A stretch of DNA of 64,000 bases from Komagataeibacter xylinus (GTDB taxonomy: Bacteria; Pseudomonadota; Alphaproteobacteria; Acetobacterales; Acetobacteraceae): NCBI RefSeq assembly GCF_031081985.1, contig NZ_JARWSK010000008.1, positions 62,001-126,000 on the forward strand. Direction: 5' to 3'. The notes beneath the pieces are model-generated. The model saw nothing but the letters and a program-made list of their open reading frames with translations, made no database searches and had not been told where the DNA came from. Position numbers and translations under genes: made by a program. Numbering within the stretch: the stretch's first letter is position 1; each line of letters begins with the position of its first letter. Positions 45,357-54,681 of the stretch are shown piece after piece.

Positions 45357-45492
45357 GATTGTCCGGGGCAACGGAGATGATGCGCCCCCGCGCACCGGTG
45401 CACGGATTGCGTGGTTTGTTGCGATCTGGTCGCTGAGCACCACGGTATTTTTCGGGGCGGCGTCGCTGCTGCACCTGATCGTTCCCCGGTAA
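45343..45492 (+). CDS. Small third subunit of the bd-type oxidase (DUF2474-like)
   Basis: 49 aa from an ATG overlapping the end of cioB. After a short polar N-terminus there is a single membrane segment (ARIAWFVAIWSLSTTVFFGA). CIO operons often end in a small DUF2474/CydX-type subunit that stabilises the oxidase; size, position and topology fit, although the sequence itself is weakly conserved. Confidence 0.75.
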   Translation: MAITEIVRGNGDDAPPRTGARIAWFVAIWSLSTTVFFGAASLLHLIVPR

Positions 45493-45547
45493 ACCGGGCG
45501 GCATGACTGTCCGATATTTCCCTCCCTCCAATACGGGATCTGGTCCA

Positions 45548-46063
45548 ATGCTTTTTGACTTTGAACGTGACTTTGCAGGGTCGCTGCGGTGCATTCCGAT
45601 GATTGCCCGCCAGAAGCTTGATATCGTCGGCATCAAACTGAGCCTGCGTCAGTGGAGCCGGTTTACACGCGAGGAAAGGGGCCAGTTGGCCGACCTGCCG
45701 TGCGAGACCGTGCCCGAACAGGCCACCTACCGCGAACTGGTCGCCCATCTGATCGCAACCCGTAGTGACGAACCGCTGCGCCACCTTGTGACGCGTGGAT
45801 TGGAAGCCTGGCGGGACGCTGACCACATGCCTGATGCGGTCAAGACCCAGGCACGGGCTGACGGAATAGCGCCACCCACAGCAAGGCAATGGGCCAGCCT
45901 TTTGCCGCTCCAGCGATTTGCGCTGGTGAAGCTGGCCCGCTCGAAGCATGAAAATGAAAATTTCGTGCCGGCAATGCGGGAGTTCGGCCTCCTGCAACAG
46001 CATGTGGGGGCTGCTCCCGGTTCTGCAGCCGTATCGCATACCCAAGCCCGCCTGCCCAACTGA
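45548..46063 (+). CDS. Nitrate-reductase-associated protein family (PF09655-like)
   Basis: 171 aa from an ATG at 45548, chosen because the family begins with FDFERDFAGSLRCIPM; an ATG at 45503 is also open. KLSLRQWSRFTREERGQL is the second landmark. The family is of unknown function but is encoded next to molybdenum enzymes. Here it directly precedes a YdeP/FdhF-type enzyme; as I recall, the two-gene formate dehydrogenase FDH4 of Methylorubrum pairs a similar enzyme with a small protein. Confidence 0.78.
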   Translation: MLFDFERDFAGSLRCIPMIARQKLDIVGIKLSLRQWSRFTREERGQLADLPCETVPEQATYRELVAHLIATRSDEPLRHLVTRGLEAWRDADHMPDAVKTQARADGIAPPTARQWASLLPLQRFALVKLARSKHENENFVPAMREFGLLQQHVGAAPGSAAVSHTQARLPN

Positions 46064-46081
46064 AAGAAGAGGGTTGAGATC

Positions 46082-48385
46082 ATGAGCAACGAAAAAACGC
46101 CTGAATACAAACCCTATCATCATCCGGCAGGTGGGTGGGGTGCGGCCGGGGCCACCGCAAAAGTGCTGATGGAACAGAGCGTTCTGGTCAAGGGATCACG
46201 CGGGCTTTTGTCCATGAACCAGCCGGGCGGTTTCAAATGCCCCAGTTGCGCATTTCCCGACCCGGATCATCGCAAGACGCTGGAGTTCTGTGAAAACGGG
46301 GCCAAGGCGCTGGCGCATGAAGCCACAAAGGGGCGTGTGACGCGCGAATTCTTTGAAAAATACACCGTCACTGAACTGATGCAGAAAAGCGATTACTGGC
46401 TGGAAATGCAGGGTCGCCTGACCGAGCCGATGCGCTACGATGCCCAGAGTGATCGCTACGTGCCCGTGGCATGGGATGACGCATTCGCCCTGATCGGCCA
46501 GCACCTTCAGGCCCTCGACAGCCCGCACCAGGCCGAGTTCTATACATCCGGCCGTACGGCAAACGAGACCGCGTTCCTGTATTCGATCTTCGTGCGCGAA
46601 TTCGGCACCAACAATTTCCCCGACTGCTCGAACATGTGCCACGAGCCGACCAGCCGTGGCCTGCCGCCCGCCATAGGCATTGGCAAGGGCACGATCGTCA
46701 TGAGCGATTTCGAGCATGCCGAGGCGATTTTCGTCATAGGGCAGAATACCGGCACCAATTCGCCGCGCATGATGACGAACCTGGTGGAAGCCCGCAAACG
46801 TGGTGTGCCGATTGTCCTGATCAACCCGATGCCGGAACGGGCGCTGATCCGCTTTACCGAACCGCAGGATGTGCTGCAGATGGGCACGTTCGGCTCGACC
46901 CCCATTTCCAGCGAATTCGTCCATGTGCGCATCGGTGGCGATCTGGCCATTTTCAAAGGAATGATGAAGGCGCTTTTTGAGGCCGAAGCACGTGGTGAAA
47001 AAGTACTGGACCTTGACTTCATTCATGAACACACGGCCGGACTGGATGCCGTGCGCGATGACGTCATGGGCTGTAGCTGGGAAGATATTACCCGGATATC
47101 GGGCATAACCGAGGACCAGATCCGCAGGATTGCGGATATCTACATGAAATCCAATGCCACGATCATCTGTTACGGCATGGGGCTGACCCAGCATCAGGAA
47201 GGGTCACGCCTGCTGCAGCAGGTGGCCAACCTGCTTCTCCTGCGCGGCAACTTTGGCAAGCCCGGTGCTGGTATTGCGCCGATCCGTGGCCATTCCAACG
47301 TGCAGGGCGACCGCACGGTTGGCATTGATGAAAAACCGACCCAGGCCTATCTGGACCGCGTGCGGGATGTATTCGGGTTTGAACCACCGCGCGAACACGG
47401 CCACCATGTGCTGGAGGCGGTTGAAGCCATGGAAGCGGGCACCGCCAAGGTGTTCTTTGGCATGGGGGGCAATTTCATCCGCGCCGTACCGGATACGGAC
47501 CGCTCCTATGCCGCCATGCGCAACCTCAATCTGACGGTCGGTGTGGCCACAAAGCTGAACCGGGGCCATCTAGTGCACGGCAAGGATGCACTCATCCTGC
47601 CGGTCGTGGCCCGCTCCGAAATCATCCGCACCGAGGCTGGCGAGCAGTTCGTGACCATTGAGGATGCGATGGCGAATGTCACGGCATCGCGCGGTGTGTT
47701 CGAACCCGTGACCGAACATGTGCGGCCGGAAACGGAGATCGTCTGCCGCATGGCCATGGCAACACTGCCCAATTCCCGCACGCCGTGGGCGGATTACATG
47801 GTCGACTATACCCTGATCCGGGACAAGATTGCCGAGGTCTATCCGGAAATCTATGCCGACTTTTCTGAAAAGATCAAAAATCCGCATGGCCTGCACCTTG
47901 ATGTCCCGCCGCGTCGCCGCGTATGGCAGACGCCCAATGGCAAGGCAAACTTCCTTGTGCTGCCGGGGCTGGAAGTGAATGTGCCGGTGAAGGATACGGC
48001 TATGCTGCGTCTGGCGACCATCCGTTCGCACGATCAGTATAATACGACCATCTACAGCAATAGTGACCGTTATCGTGGGGTGTACAATACGCGCCTCGTC
48101 ATCTTCATGAATAAAGAGGACATGGCCGAACGCGGTCTTGCGAACGGGGACGTGATTGGCCTGGAAACCTATAGCGATGACGGGGTCAGGCGTTATGTCG
48201 ATGGCCTGAATGTCCTCGACTACCCCATGCCGCGCGGCGCCATTGCCGGATACTACCCGGAACTGAACCCGTTGCTGCCACTCGATTACTTTGACGAGAT
48301 CAGCGGAACGCCTGCGGCCAAATCCATTCCGGTCAGGGTGGTGGAAAGTGTTGCATCCGCACCGCCCATCCGGATTGCGGGCTGA
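46082..48385 (+). CDS. YdeP/FdhF-type molybdopterin oxidoreductase
   Basis: 767 aa. N-terminal GFKCPSCAFPDPDHRK is typical of YdeP-like enzymes and does not form a normal [4Fe-4S] spacing. The molybdenum-site segment DCSNMCHEPTSRG aligns with the Cys/Sec-His of formate dehydrogenase H, giving Cys as the likely metal ligand and an adjacent His. Later come molybdopterin-binding landmarks such as GQNTGTNSPRMM and GIAPIRGHSNVQG. No twin-arginine signal, so it is cytoplasmic. Genes for cofactor synthesis and FdhD follow, which supports a formate or aldehyde-type oxidation role. Confidence 0.88.
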   Translation: MSNEKTPEYKPYHHPAGGWGAAGATAKVLMEQSVLVKGSRGLLSMNQPGGFKCPSCAFPDPDHRKTLEFCENGAKALAHEATKGRVTREFFEKYTVTELMQKSDYWLEMQGRLTEPMRYDAQSDRYVPVAWDDAFALIGQHLQALDSPHQAEFYTSGRTANETAFLYSIFVREFGTNNFPDCSNMCHEPTSRGLPPAIGIGKGTIVMSDFEHAEAIFVIGQNTGTNSPRMMTNLVEARKRGVPIVLINPMPERALIRFTEPQDVLQMGTFGSTPISSEFVHVRIGGDLAIFKGMMKALFEAEARGEKVLDLDFIHEHTAGLDAVRDDVMGCSWEDITRISGITEDQIRRIADIYMKSNATIICYGMGLTQHQEGSRLLQQVANLLLLRGNFGKPGAGIAPIRGHSNVQGDRTVGIDEKPTQAYLDRVRDVFGFEPPREHGHHVLEAVEAMEAGTAKVFFGMGGNFIRAVPDTDRSYAAMRNLNLTVGVATKLNRGHLVHGKDALILPVVARSEIIRTEAGEQFVTIEDAMANVTASRGVFEPVTEHVRPETEIVCRMAMATLPNSRTPWADYMVDYTLIRDKIAEVYPEIYADFSEKIKNPHGLHLDVPPRRRVWQTPNGKANFLVLPGLEVNVPVKDTAMLRLATIRSHDQYNTTIYSNSDRYRGVYNTRLVIFMNKEDMAERGLANGDVIGLETYSDDGVRRYVDGLNVLDYPMPRGAIAGYYPELNPLLPLDYFDEISGTPAAKSIPVRVVESVASAPPIRIAG

Positions 48386-48399
48386 GTGGGCAGGCGGCC

Positions 48400-49485
48400 A
48401 TGGATGACGATCATAACAGCCGACTGGGCAGCCATGTGCCGCCTGTCGACAGGCTTGGCCGCCCGTTGCGCGACCTACGCATTTCGGTCATGGACCGGTG
48501 CAATTTCCGGTGTCCCTACTGCATGCCCGAAGCCACCTATCACGAGGGCTTCCGGTTTCTTGGCCCGAAGGAACGGCTGGATTTTGATGAGATCGAGCAG
48601 GTCGCGCGCATGGCCGCCGAACTGGGGGTGACGAAAATACGGCTGACCGGCGGGGAACCGCTCCTGCGGCCCGGCCTGCCCGATCTGGTCCGCCGCCTTT
48701 GCGCCCTGCCGGGCATTGAGGATGTGGCGCTGACAACCAATGGCGTGCTGCTGCCGCGCTTCGTGCCAGCACTCCGTCAGGCCGGATTGCGGCGCGTGAC
48801 AGTCAGCCTGGACAGTCTCGATCCAGTCATATTCGCCCGTATGAGTGGCGGCAGGGGAAGCCTGCCTGCCGTGCTGGAGGGCATCGATGCTGCATACTCT
48901 GCAGGCTTTGAGGGCGGCGTCAAAATCAACACGGTAGTCCAGCGAGGCGTGAATGACATGGATGTGCCAGATATTCTGGCGCGCTTTCGCCATACCGGCG
49001 TCACGGTCCGTCTGATCGAATACATGGATGTGGGCAATCGCAACGGATGGGACCGTGCCGATGTCGTGCCCTCCAGCGAACTTCGCGCCCGCATTGCAGA
49101 ACTCTGGCCCCTTGAGCTGCTACCGCCACGCTATCGCGGCGAGGTAGCCCGTCGTTATCGCTATGCGGATGGGGCAGGGGAGATCGGGTTCGTCTCGTCC
49201 GTCAGTGCACCATTCTGTGGTGCATGCTCCCGTGCGCGCCTGTCTTCCGACGGCAAGCTTTATACCTGCCTTTTCGCAACGTCTGGCACAGATCTGCGCG
49301 CACTCCTGCGCGGGAATGCCGGTGATGCCGAAATGGATGAACAACTGCGCACAACCCTGTCAAGGATCTGGCGCCAGCGGACAGATCGCTACAGCGAGGA
49401 ACGCACGCGCCAGTCGGCATTATTGGCCAGTGGGGAACAGGCAGTCCGGCAGGAAAAAATCGAAATGCATTATATCGGGGGATGA
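48400..49485 (+). CDS. moaA: GTP 3',8-cyclase MoaA
   Basis: 361 aa, 14 bases after the molybdoenzyme gene. Radical-SAM cluster motif CNFRCPYC near residue 31, the GGEPLLRPGL box, the second cluster motif CGACSRARLSSDGKLYTC near 275, and the C-terminal Gly-Gly needed for activity. It makes the first intermediate of molybdopterin. moaC is not in the window. Confidence 0.93.
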   Translation: MDDDHNSRLGSHVPPVDRLGRPLRDLRISVMDRCNFRCPYCMPEATYHEGFRFLGPKERLDFDEIEQVARMAAELGVTKIRLTGGEPLLRPGLPDLVRRLCALPGIEDVALTTNGVLLPRFVPALRQAGLRRVTVSLDSLDPVIFARMSGGRGSLPAVLEGIDAAYSAGFEGGVKINTVVQRGVNDMDVPDILARFRHTGVTVRLIEYMDVGNRNGWDRADVVPSSELRARIAELWPLELLPPRYRGEVARRYRYADGAGEIGFVSSVSAPFCGACSRARLSSDGKLYTCLFATSGTDLRALLRGNAGDAEMDEQLRTTLSRIWRQRTDRYSEERTRQSALLASGEQAVRQEKIEMHYIGG

Positions 49486-49528
49486 TGAATTTCATGGGCA
49501 GATCCCGATGCTCACAGGGGCGCGAGCC

Positions 49529-50146
49529 ATGACAGCATTACTGTATGGACTAGTCCTGGCCGGTGGCGAAAGCCGTCGCATGGGACAGGATAAAGCGGCA
49601 CTGTCTTATAATGGACGGCCGCAGCTTGCCCGTGCCGTTGACCTCGTGGCGCGGCATGCAGAGCGCTGTTTTGTCTCGATACGTCCTGATCAGCAGCCTG
49701 ATCCTCTCCGGGCGTCCTATCCCTGCATTATGGACAGGCGGGAGATAAAGGACAGGCTTGGCGGCGGCCCGATGGTCGGCGTGCTTTCTGCTCATCTGGC
49801 CTATCCGGGAGTAGCCTGGCTCGTCGTCGCCTGCGACCTGCCGATGCTGGACGATATGACGCTTGCTGCCCTTGTGCAGGAACGCAATGCGGATCTGGCT
49901 GCCACGGCCTATGTAAGCGAAAGCGACGGACTGCCTGAGCCGCTTTGCACGATATGGGAGCCCGCGACACTGGCTGCCCTGCACAATCAGGCGGCAAACC
50001 AGAAAATTCGGCTGCGCCGGATGCTCGGCGGTTCTGCGGTTCGTCGCCTTGAAGTAAAAAAAACAGGTGCGCTGGAAAACGTAAACGTACCTGATGAACG
50101 CGACCAGGTGTTGAAACGCCTGGGTTGCTTTGAACAGGAAGTATGA
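49529..50146 (+). CDS. mobA: Molybdenum cofactor guanylyltransferase MobA
   Basis: 205 aa from an ATG at 49529 with AGGGG upstream; ATGs at 49508 and earlier are open but weaker. LAGGESRRMGQDKAAL is the nucleotide-binding motif, followed by GGPMVGVLSAH and the metal-binding VVACDLPML. It attaches GMP to molybdopterin, giving the bis-MGD used by enzymes such as the YdeP-type protein here. The end overlaps moaD as ATGA. Confidence 0.9.
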   Translation: MTALLYGLVLAGGESRRMGQDKAALSYNGRPQLARAVDLVARHAERCFVSIRPDQQPDPLRASYPCIMDRREIKDRLGGGPMVGVLSAHLAYPGVAWLVVACDLPMLDDMTLAALVQERNADLAATAYVSESDGLPEPLCTIWEPATLAALHNQAANQKIRLRRMLGGSAVRRLEVKKTGALENVNVPDERDQVLKRLGCFEQEV

Positions 50147-50388
50147 TGCTCAATATAGAGTTGCAGTATTTCGCCCAGCTTCAGGATGAAGCCGGACGGG
50201 CACACGAAAGACGACAGACCCCGGCCCCCACGGCAGCCGCGCTGTATGATGAACTCCGTGACGCCTATGGCTTTGTGCTTGAACCGGCCCGCATGCGGGT
50301 TGCGATCAATTCGGCATTCGCGCCATGGGATCAGCCGCTATGCGAAGGCGATCATGTAGCCTTCATCCCGCCGGTGACGGGCGGATGA
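50143..50388 (+). CDS. moaD: Molybdopterin synthase small subunit MoaD
   Basis: 81 aa ubiquitin-like protein ending in VAFIPPVTGG, the Gly-Gly that is thiocarboxylated. It overlaps mobA and moaE by four bases on each side (ATGA). Confidence 0.9.
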   Translation: MMLNIELQYFAQLQDEAGRAHERRQTPAPTAAALYDELRDAYGFVLEPARMRVAINSAFAPWDQPLCEGDHVAFIPPVTGG

Positions 50389-50807
50389 ACGACTTCATCA
50401 TGGCGGAGACGCCTGTGGACATCAGCGCGCTGCGCAAGGTGCTCCTTTTCCCTGAAGCGGGCGGGTTCTGCTCCTTTGAAGGGTGGGTCAGGCAGACGAA
50501 CGAAGGTCGCGCCGTCTCCGGGATTGATTACAATGCTTTCGTTCCACTTGCCCTGACGGAAGGGCAGGCCATCCTGCAAGAGGCGAAACAGCGGTTTGCA
50601 ATCTGCCGTGCGACTGCCATCCATCGGACCGGCTATCTGTCCATAGGCGAAACGGCGGTGTGGATTGGTGTCTCTGCAGCACATCGCGATGCGGCTTTCG
50701 ACGCCTGTCGTTACATTATCGATGAAATCAAGCAGCGCGTTCCAATCTGGAAAAATGAACATTATGCGAGTGGAGAGACCGGATGGGTGCCGTGCCATAC
50801 CCTCTGA
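50385..50807 (+). CDS. moaE: Molybdopterin synthase large subunit MoaE
   Basis: 140 aa from the ATG within ATGA at the moaD stop. EGWVRQTNEGRAV, the HRTGYLSIGE region and the C-terminal RVPIWKNEHYASG (with the catalytic lysine region) are all present. It acts with MoaD to insert the dithiolene sulfurs. Confidence 0.92.
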   Translation: MNDFIMAETPVDISALRKVLLFPEAGGFCSFEGWVRQTNEGRAVSGIDYNAFVPLALTEGQAILQEAKQRFAICRATAIHRTGYLSIGETAVWIGVSAAHRDAAFDACRYIIDEIKQRVPIWKNEHYASGETGWVPCHTL

Positions 50808-50817
50808 CCATTGAACA

Positions 50818-51648
50818 ATGTCCCTCTCGATGCCTGAGGCTGCTGTGATGTCCGCCCTCTTTTACCCGTTGGAGGTGCGTTCCCTGTCCCGGCCGGATGA
50901 AACATTCAGCCTGAACGTGGCGGAGGAAGTGCCGGTCAGTCTTCTGTTCAACGGAATTTTTCCGTATGGCACGATGATGATGACGCCCGCGGACCTGAAA
51001 GATTTCGCTTATGGGTATTGTATAACTGAACAGATCGTTGGTTCAGCAGCAGATATTCGTTCGGTGAACATTATACAGGTGAAAGACGGCCTGACCCTTG
51101 ATATTTTTATCAAGGGCAGGGCGCTGACGCAGCTCATGCGCCGTAATGTCCGCATGCAGACGGGCCATTCGAGTTGTGGCATATGCGGCAGCGAAACCGT
51201 GCCGGAACATGATGCGGTAGCGGCGGTGCCGTTGGAGGATGGGCCGAGCCTGTCCGTAACAGCAATACGCAACGCATTGCATGAACTGCGTAAGTGGCAG
51301 ACGCTGAACGCGGCGACACGCATGGTGCACGCAGCCGCATGGGCAAACAATAACGGTAATATTCACATGATCCGGGAAGATGTAGGGCGACATAATGCGC
51401 TCGATAAACTGATCGGTGTGCGTGCCTGCCATCCTGAAGTTTTTCACGAAGGTTTCTGCCTGCTGACAAGCCGGTATTCATTTGAGATGGCGCTCAAGAC
51501 CGTGCGGGCAGGTATCGCCGTTGTGGTCGCAATTTCTGCCCCGACCTATCGTGCGTTCCGGACGGCCGAAACAATGAACCAGACCCTGATCGCCATCGCG
51601 CGGCAGGACGAGCAGACGCTGTTTTGCGGCGGAAGTCGTCTTACCTGA
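50818..51648 (+). CDS. fdhD: FdhD formate dehydrogenase sulfurtransferase
   Basis: 276 aa. The essential CxxC appears in GHSSCGICGSE near residue 125, and ALDKLIGV and VAISAPTYRAFRTAE match the nucleotide- and cofactor-binding regions. FdhD moves sulfur from a cysteine desulfurase to the molybdenum of formate dehydrogenases, which is the best local evidence that the YdeP-type enzyme needs a sulfido ligand and acts on formate. Confidence 0.93.
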   Translation: MSLSMPEAAVMSALFYPLEVRSLSRPDETFSLNVAEEVPVSLLFNGIFPYGTMMMTPADLKDFAYGYCITEQIVGSAADIRSVNIIQVKDGLTLDIFIKGRALTQLMRRNVRMQTGHSSCGICGSETVPEHDAVAAVPLEDGPSLSVTAIRNALHELRKWQTLNAATRMVHAAAWANNNGNIHMIREDVGRHNALDKLIGVRACHPEVFHEGFCLLTSRYSFEMALKTVRAGIAVVVAISAPTYRAFRTAETMNQTLIAIARQDEQTLFCGGSRLT

Positions 51649-51783
51649 TCATATCCTACATCCTGAACAAATAAAATATTCCCATTATTCTGATCGTTCC
51701 GGAATATGGAGAAAAATATCACATAAATAGGGAAATGATCGCGCGATATGGCTGGCGGTCAGTAAGTATTCGTGGAGTATGAC

Positions 51784-52707
51784 ATGTTTCTCAAGCAGCT
51801 GTACTATCTTCGGGAGATAGACAAATTCAAGAGCTTTTCGAAGGCGGCGGCTGCATGCAACGTATCGCAGCCATCCCTCTCGCGTGCCATACGTGTCATG
51901 GAGGAAGAGCTCGGCGTTGTTATTGTTGACCGGAAGAGAAAAGTTTTTGGTCTGACACCTGAAGGTACCCAGATACTCAAATGGGGACATGAAATCCTGC
52001 ACGGTGTTGCAGAGATCCAGAATGTTGTCTCCCTATCCCACCAAAAACTGGCAGGTGCGATCAGAATAGGCGTCATTCCAACGGCCGTTCACATCATCCC
52101 TCTCCTTATGGATGCGGTAAAGGAGCGTATCGGGGACTTCGTATGTGACGTTCTGGTTCTTTCCAACGCAGAAATCATTGAAAAGCTGAATATAAAGCAG
52201 CTGGACATTGGCATCATGTATTGCGAGGAGTGCCCCAGAGCACCAGCCTTCGCCATGCACGAACTTTATAAGGAAAACCAGGTCCTTGCCGGAGCGGCGG
52301 ATTACGATTTTCCGCCAGGCGATGAAGTCAGTTGGGAGACGGCCGGACAGTTTCCGCTTGCTTTACTTAACCGAAGCATGCGCTGCAGGCAGTTTATCGA
52401 TGTGGGGTTCCAGACCGCGGGGGTCAAGCCGGCTGTCCGGCTTGAAACCACCTCGCTGGAACTGATCCATGCTGCGATCATGAAGGGAACGCATGCGACA
52501 ATATTGCCAATTTCCTCGTTTCCGCTAAGGGTGCCCCCTCGGGGCAGATTGCAGATACGGCGTCTTTCCGGGTTTTCCGCGGGTTCGATTGGTCTGGTGA
52601 GATTGTATGAATCCCCGTTGCCCTCTTTTGTGGGGGAGGTCTGGAAGATCATCGTAAAGATAGATTTTGAAGGACAACTGGATGATCTCTGTCGCCAGCA
52701 GCCATAA
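51784..52707 (+). CDS. LysR-family regulator of the molybdoenzyme island (probable)
   Basis: 307 aa from an ATG at 51784 with GGAG upstream; a GTG four codons earlier is the alternative. HTH SFSKAAAACNVSQPSLSRAI at residues 17-36. It follows fdhD by 135 bases on the same strand and is likely to control the island. The effector domain gives no hint of ligand. Confidence 0.88.
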   Translation: MFLKQLYYLREIDKFKSFSKAAAACNVSQPSLSRAIRVMEEELGVVIVDRKRKVFGLTPEGTQILKWGHEILHGVAEIQNVVSLSHQKLAGAIRIGVIPTAVHIIPLLMDAVKERIGDFVCDVLVLSNAEIIEKLNIKQLDIGIMYCEECPRAPAFAMHELYKENQVLAGAADYDFPPGDEVSWETAGQFPLALLNRSMRCRQFIDVGFQTAGVKPAVRLETTSLELIHAAIMKGTHATILPISSFPLRVPPRGRLQIRRLSGFSAGSIGLVRLYESPLPSFVGEVWKIIVKIDFEGQLDDLCRQQP

Positions 52708-52802
52708 TGAATAAAAAACCTTACATAACGAATATATATTAAAAATAAACGCATAAATACGGTTTATGTTTTTCACCATTTAGAACATATATGGAGCATT
52801 CG

Positions 52803-53255
52803 ATGCATGACTGCCCGATCGTTACGCGTATAGGTAGAGACGATATCCGGAGACAGGTTGTAACTATTGTTTTGTCGTATATAAATAACAATAAGATTGC
52901 GGCAGATGATATTGATCCATTGATCAGATCTGTCTACGCTGCGCTCAGCGGTGAACGACCCGGGAAATCGGGAAAGGGTCTCAAGAAGAAACCAGCCGTC
53001 CCTGTAAGCAAATCAGTGTTTCCTGAATATATCATCTGTCTGGAAGACGGTACAAAGCGTAAAATGCTTAAACGCTATCTCCATACTGTTTACGGTATGA
53101 CGGTAGATGAATATCGTGAACGATGGGACTTGCCCCGGCACTATCCCATGGTTGCGCCAAATTACGCGATACGACGATCAGCTATCGCACGCGTGGCGGG
53201 TTTTGGGCGCGTAGTTCAAAGTCGCGCCGGCGACGATATAGACAAGGGTGTCTAA
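52803..53255 (+). CDS. MucR/Ros-family regulator with degenerate zinc finger
   Basis: 150 aa from an ATG at 52803 with GGAG six bases upstream; an ATG at 52791 is also possible. The MucR signature (MLKRYLHTVYGMTVDEYRER, then HYPMVAPNYAIRRS) is clear. In the zinc-finger region the usual C-x2-C reads CLED and the first ligand histidine is tyrosine, so normal zinc binding is doubtful; some rhizobial relatives also lack zinc ligands yet bind DNA. It is upstream of a terminator and converges with serA. Confidence 0.85.
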   Translation: MHDCPIVTRIGRDDIRRQVVTIVLSYINNNKIAADDIDPLIRSVYAALSGERPGKSGKGLKKKPAVPVSKSVFPEYIICLEDGTKRKMLKRYLHTVYGMTVDEYRERWDLPRHYPMVAPNYAIRRSAIARVAGFGRVVQSRAGDDIDKGV

Positions 53256-53368
53256 CTTCTTTCGGGCATTCGACGGGCTGTCATATTCTGGATACACTTA
53301 TCGTTTTAGATATATATGTGTATATAGGCATAAATAAAAATATACATAGACGAATATATTCGGTGAAA

Positions 53369-53392
53369 GGGACACACCATTCGGTGTGTCCC
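53369..53392. terminator. Hairpin between convergent mucR-like gene and serA
   Basis: Ten-base arms GGGACACACC and GGTGTGTCCC with a four-base loop, between the ends of two convergent genes. Stem quality supports a shared terminator. Confidence 0.7.
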
Positions 53393-53415
53393 GATATGAT
53401 ATCTAGAATAATTGT

Positions 53416-54681
53416 CTACTTCTGCTTGTACAACAGGCGGGCACGCAATGTGCCCCTGAGTGCGCGCAGGCGGTCAAGGAGACGGTTGTCTTTTTCGACA
53501 TCGTGGCCGGTATCGGCTTCCACCACCACATAGCCCAGTTCGCCCGCTGTCTGCAGGTACTGCGCGGTGATGTTGCAGGACTCACTGGAGAAGATCTCAT
53601 TGACCCGTGACATGATGCCTGGCACGTTTTTATGCACATGCATGAAGCGCGTGCCGCGCGGGTTCTCGGGCAACTGCACGGTAGGGAAGTTCACCGCGCC
53701 CAGCGTGGAGCCGACATCCGAATATTCCGCCAGCTTGCGCGCCACTTCCACGCCGATGCGCTCCTGCGCTTCCGCTGTGGAGGCGCCGATATGGGGCGTG
53801 AGGATCACATTATCCAGGCCACGCATGGGCGTTTCCAAAGATTCACCGGCCTGCTTTGGCTCCTTGGGGAACACGTCGATCGCGGCACCCAGCAGGTGGC
53901 CGTCCTTCAGGGCGGCGGCCAGCGCGTCAAGGTCCACCACGTTGCCACGGGCGTTGTTGATCAGGAACGCCCCCTTTTTCATCGCGCGGATCTGGGCTTC
54001 GCCAATCATGCCCGCCGTTTCCGGGGTCTGGGGCACGTGCAGGCTGACAACGTCGCTCAGCGCCAGCAGGGTTTCCAGCGAATCGACCGGCGTTGCGTTG
54101 CCATGCACCAGCTTGTCGATCACGTCGTAATAGAACACGCGCATGCCAAAGGCTTCGGCCAGCACGGAAAGCTGCGAGCCAATCGAGCCATAGCCCACGA
54201 TGCCCAGCGTCTTGCCGCGTACTTCCCAGCTGTTGGTAGCGGATTTTTTCCAGATCCCGGCATTGCATTCTTCCGACTTGGGGAAGATGCGGCGCATCAG
54301 CATCACGATCTCGCCCATGACCAGTTCTGCCACCGAGCGGGTGTTGCTGTACGGCGCATTGAACACCGGGATACCGGCCTCACGCGCGGCATCCAGGTCC
54401 ACCTGGTTGGTGCCGATACAGAAGCAGCCGATGGCGATCAGGCGGTCCGCCTTCTCGATCACTTCGCGCGTCAGCTGCGTGCGCGAACGGATGCCCACGA
54501 TATGCACGCCTTCAAGCGCCTTCTGCAGGGCTTCGCCTTCCAGCGCCGTTTTCAGGAATGTGATGTTTTCGTAGCCGTTGACCTGTAGGATTCTGACGGC
54601 GCTTTCATGAACTCCTTCAAGCAGGAGGATACGGATCTTGTCCTTGGGAAAGGAAAGGTGCCCGTTGGATTGGCTGGTCAT
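53416..54681 (-). CDS. serA: Phosphoglycerate dehydrogenase
   Basis: 421 aa from an ATG at 54681. The NAD-binding domain shows GIVGYGSIGSQL; catalytic residues are in the usual R-E-H places (NNARGNVVD, ILTPHIGAST). The C-terminal ACT-type domain (FMHVHKNVPGIMSRVNEIF) allows serine feedback. Length matches E. coli SerA-type enzymes (410 aa). Serine synthesis is normally chromosomal, so its presence on a plasmid-like replicon is unusual. The frame upstream of this ATG lacks homology. Confidence 0.92.
   Translation of the reverse strand: MTSQSNGHLSFPKDKIRILLLEGVHESAVRILQVNGYENITFLKTALEGEALQKALEGVHIVGIRSRTQLTREVIEKADRLIAIGCFCIGTNQVDLDAAREAGIPVFNAPYSNTRSVAELVMGEIVMLMRRIFPKSEECNAGIWKKSATNSWEVRGKTLGIVGYGSIGSQLSVLAEAFGMRVFYYDVIDKLVHGNATPVDSLETLLALSDVVSLHVPQTPETAGMIGEAQIRAMKKGAFLINNARGNVVDLDALAAALKDGHLLGAAIDVFPKEPKQAGESLETPMRGLDNVILTPHIGASTAEAQERIGVEVARKLAEYSDVGSTLGAVNFPTVQLPENPRGTRFMHVHKNVPGIMSRVNEIFSSESCNITAQYLQTAGELGYVVVEADTGHDVEKDNRLLDRLRALRGTLRARLLYKQK

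Noticed and set aside
43947-45548. 533-aa minus-strand frame opposite cioA and cioB
   Set aside because: The composition (His/Gln/Gly-rich) and the strong membrane-protein genes on the plus strand show it is not coding.
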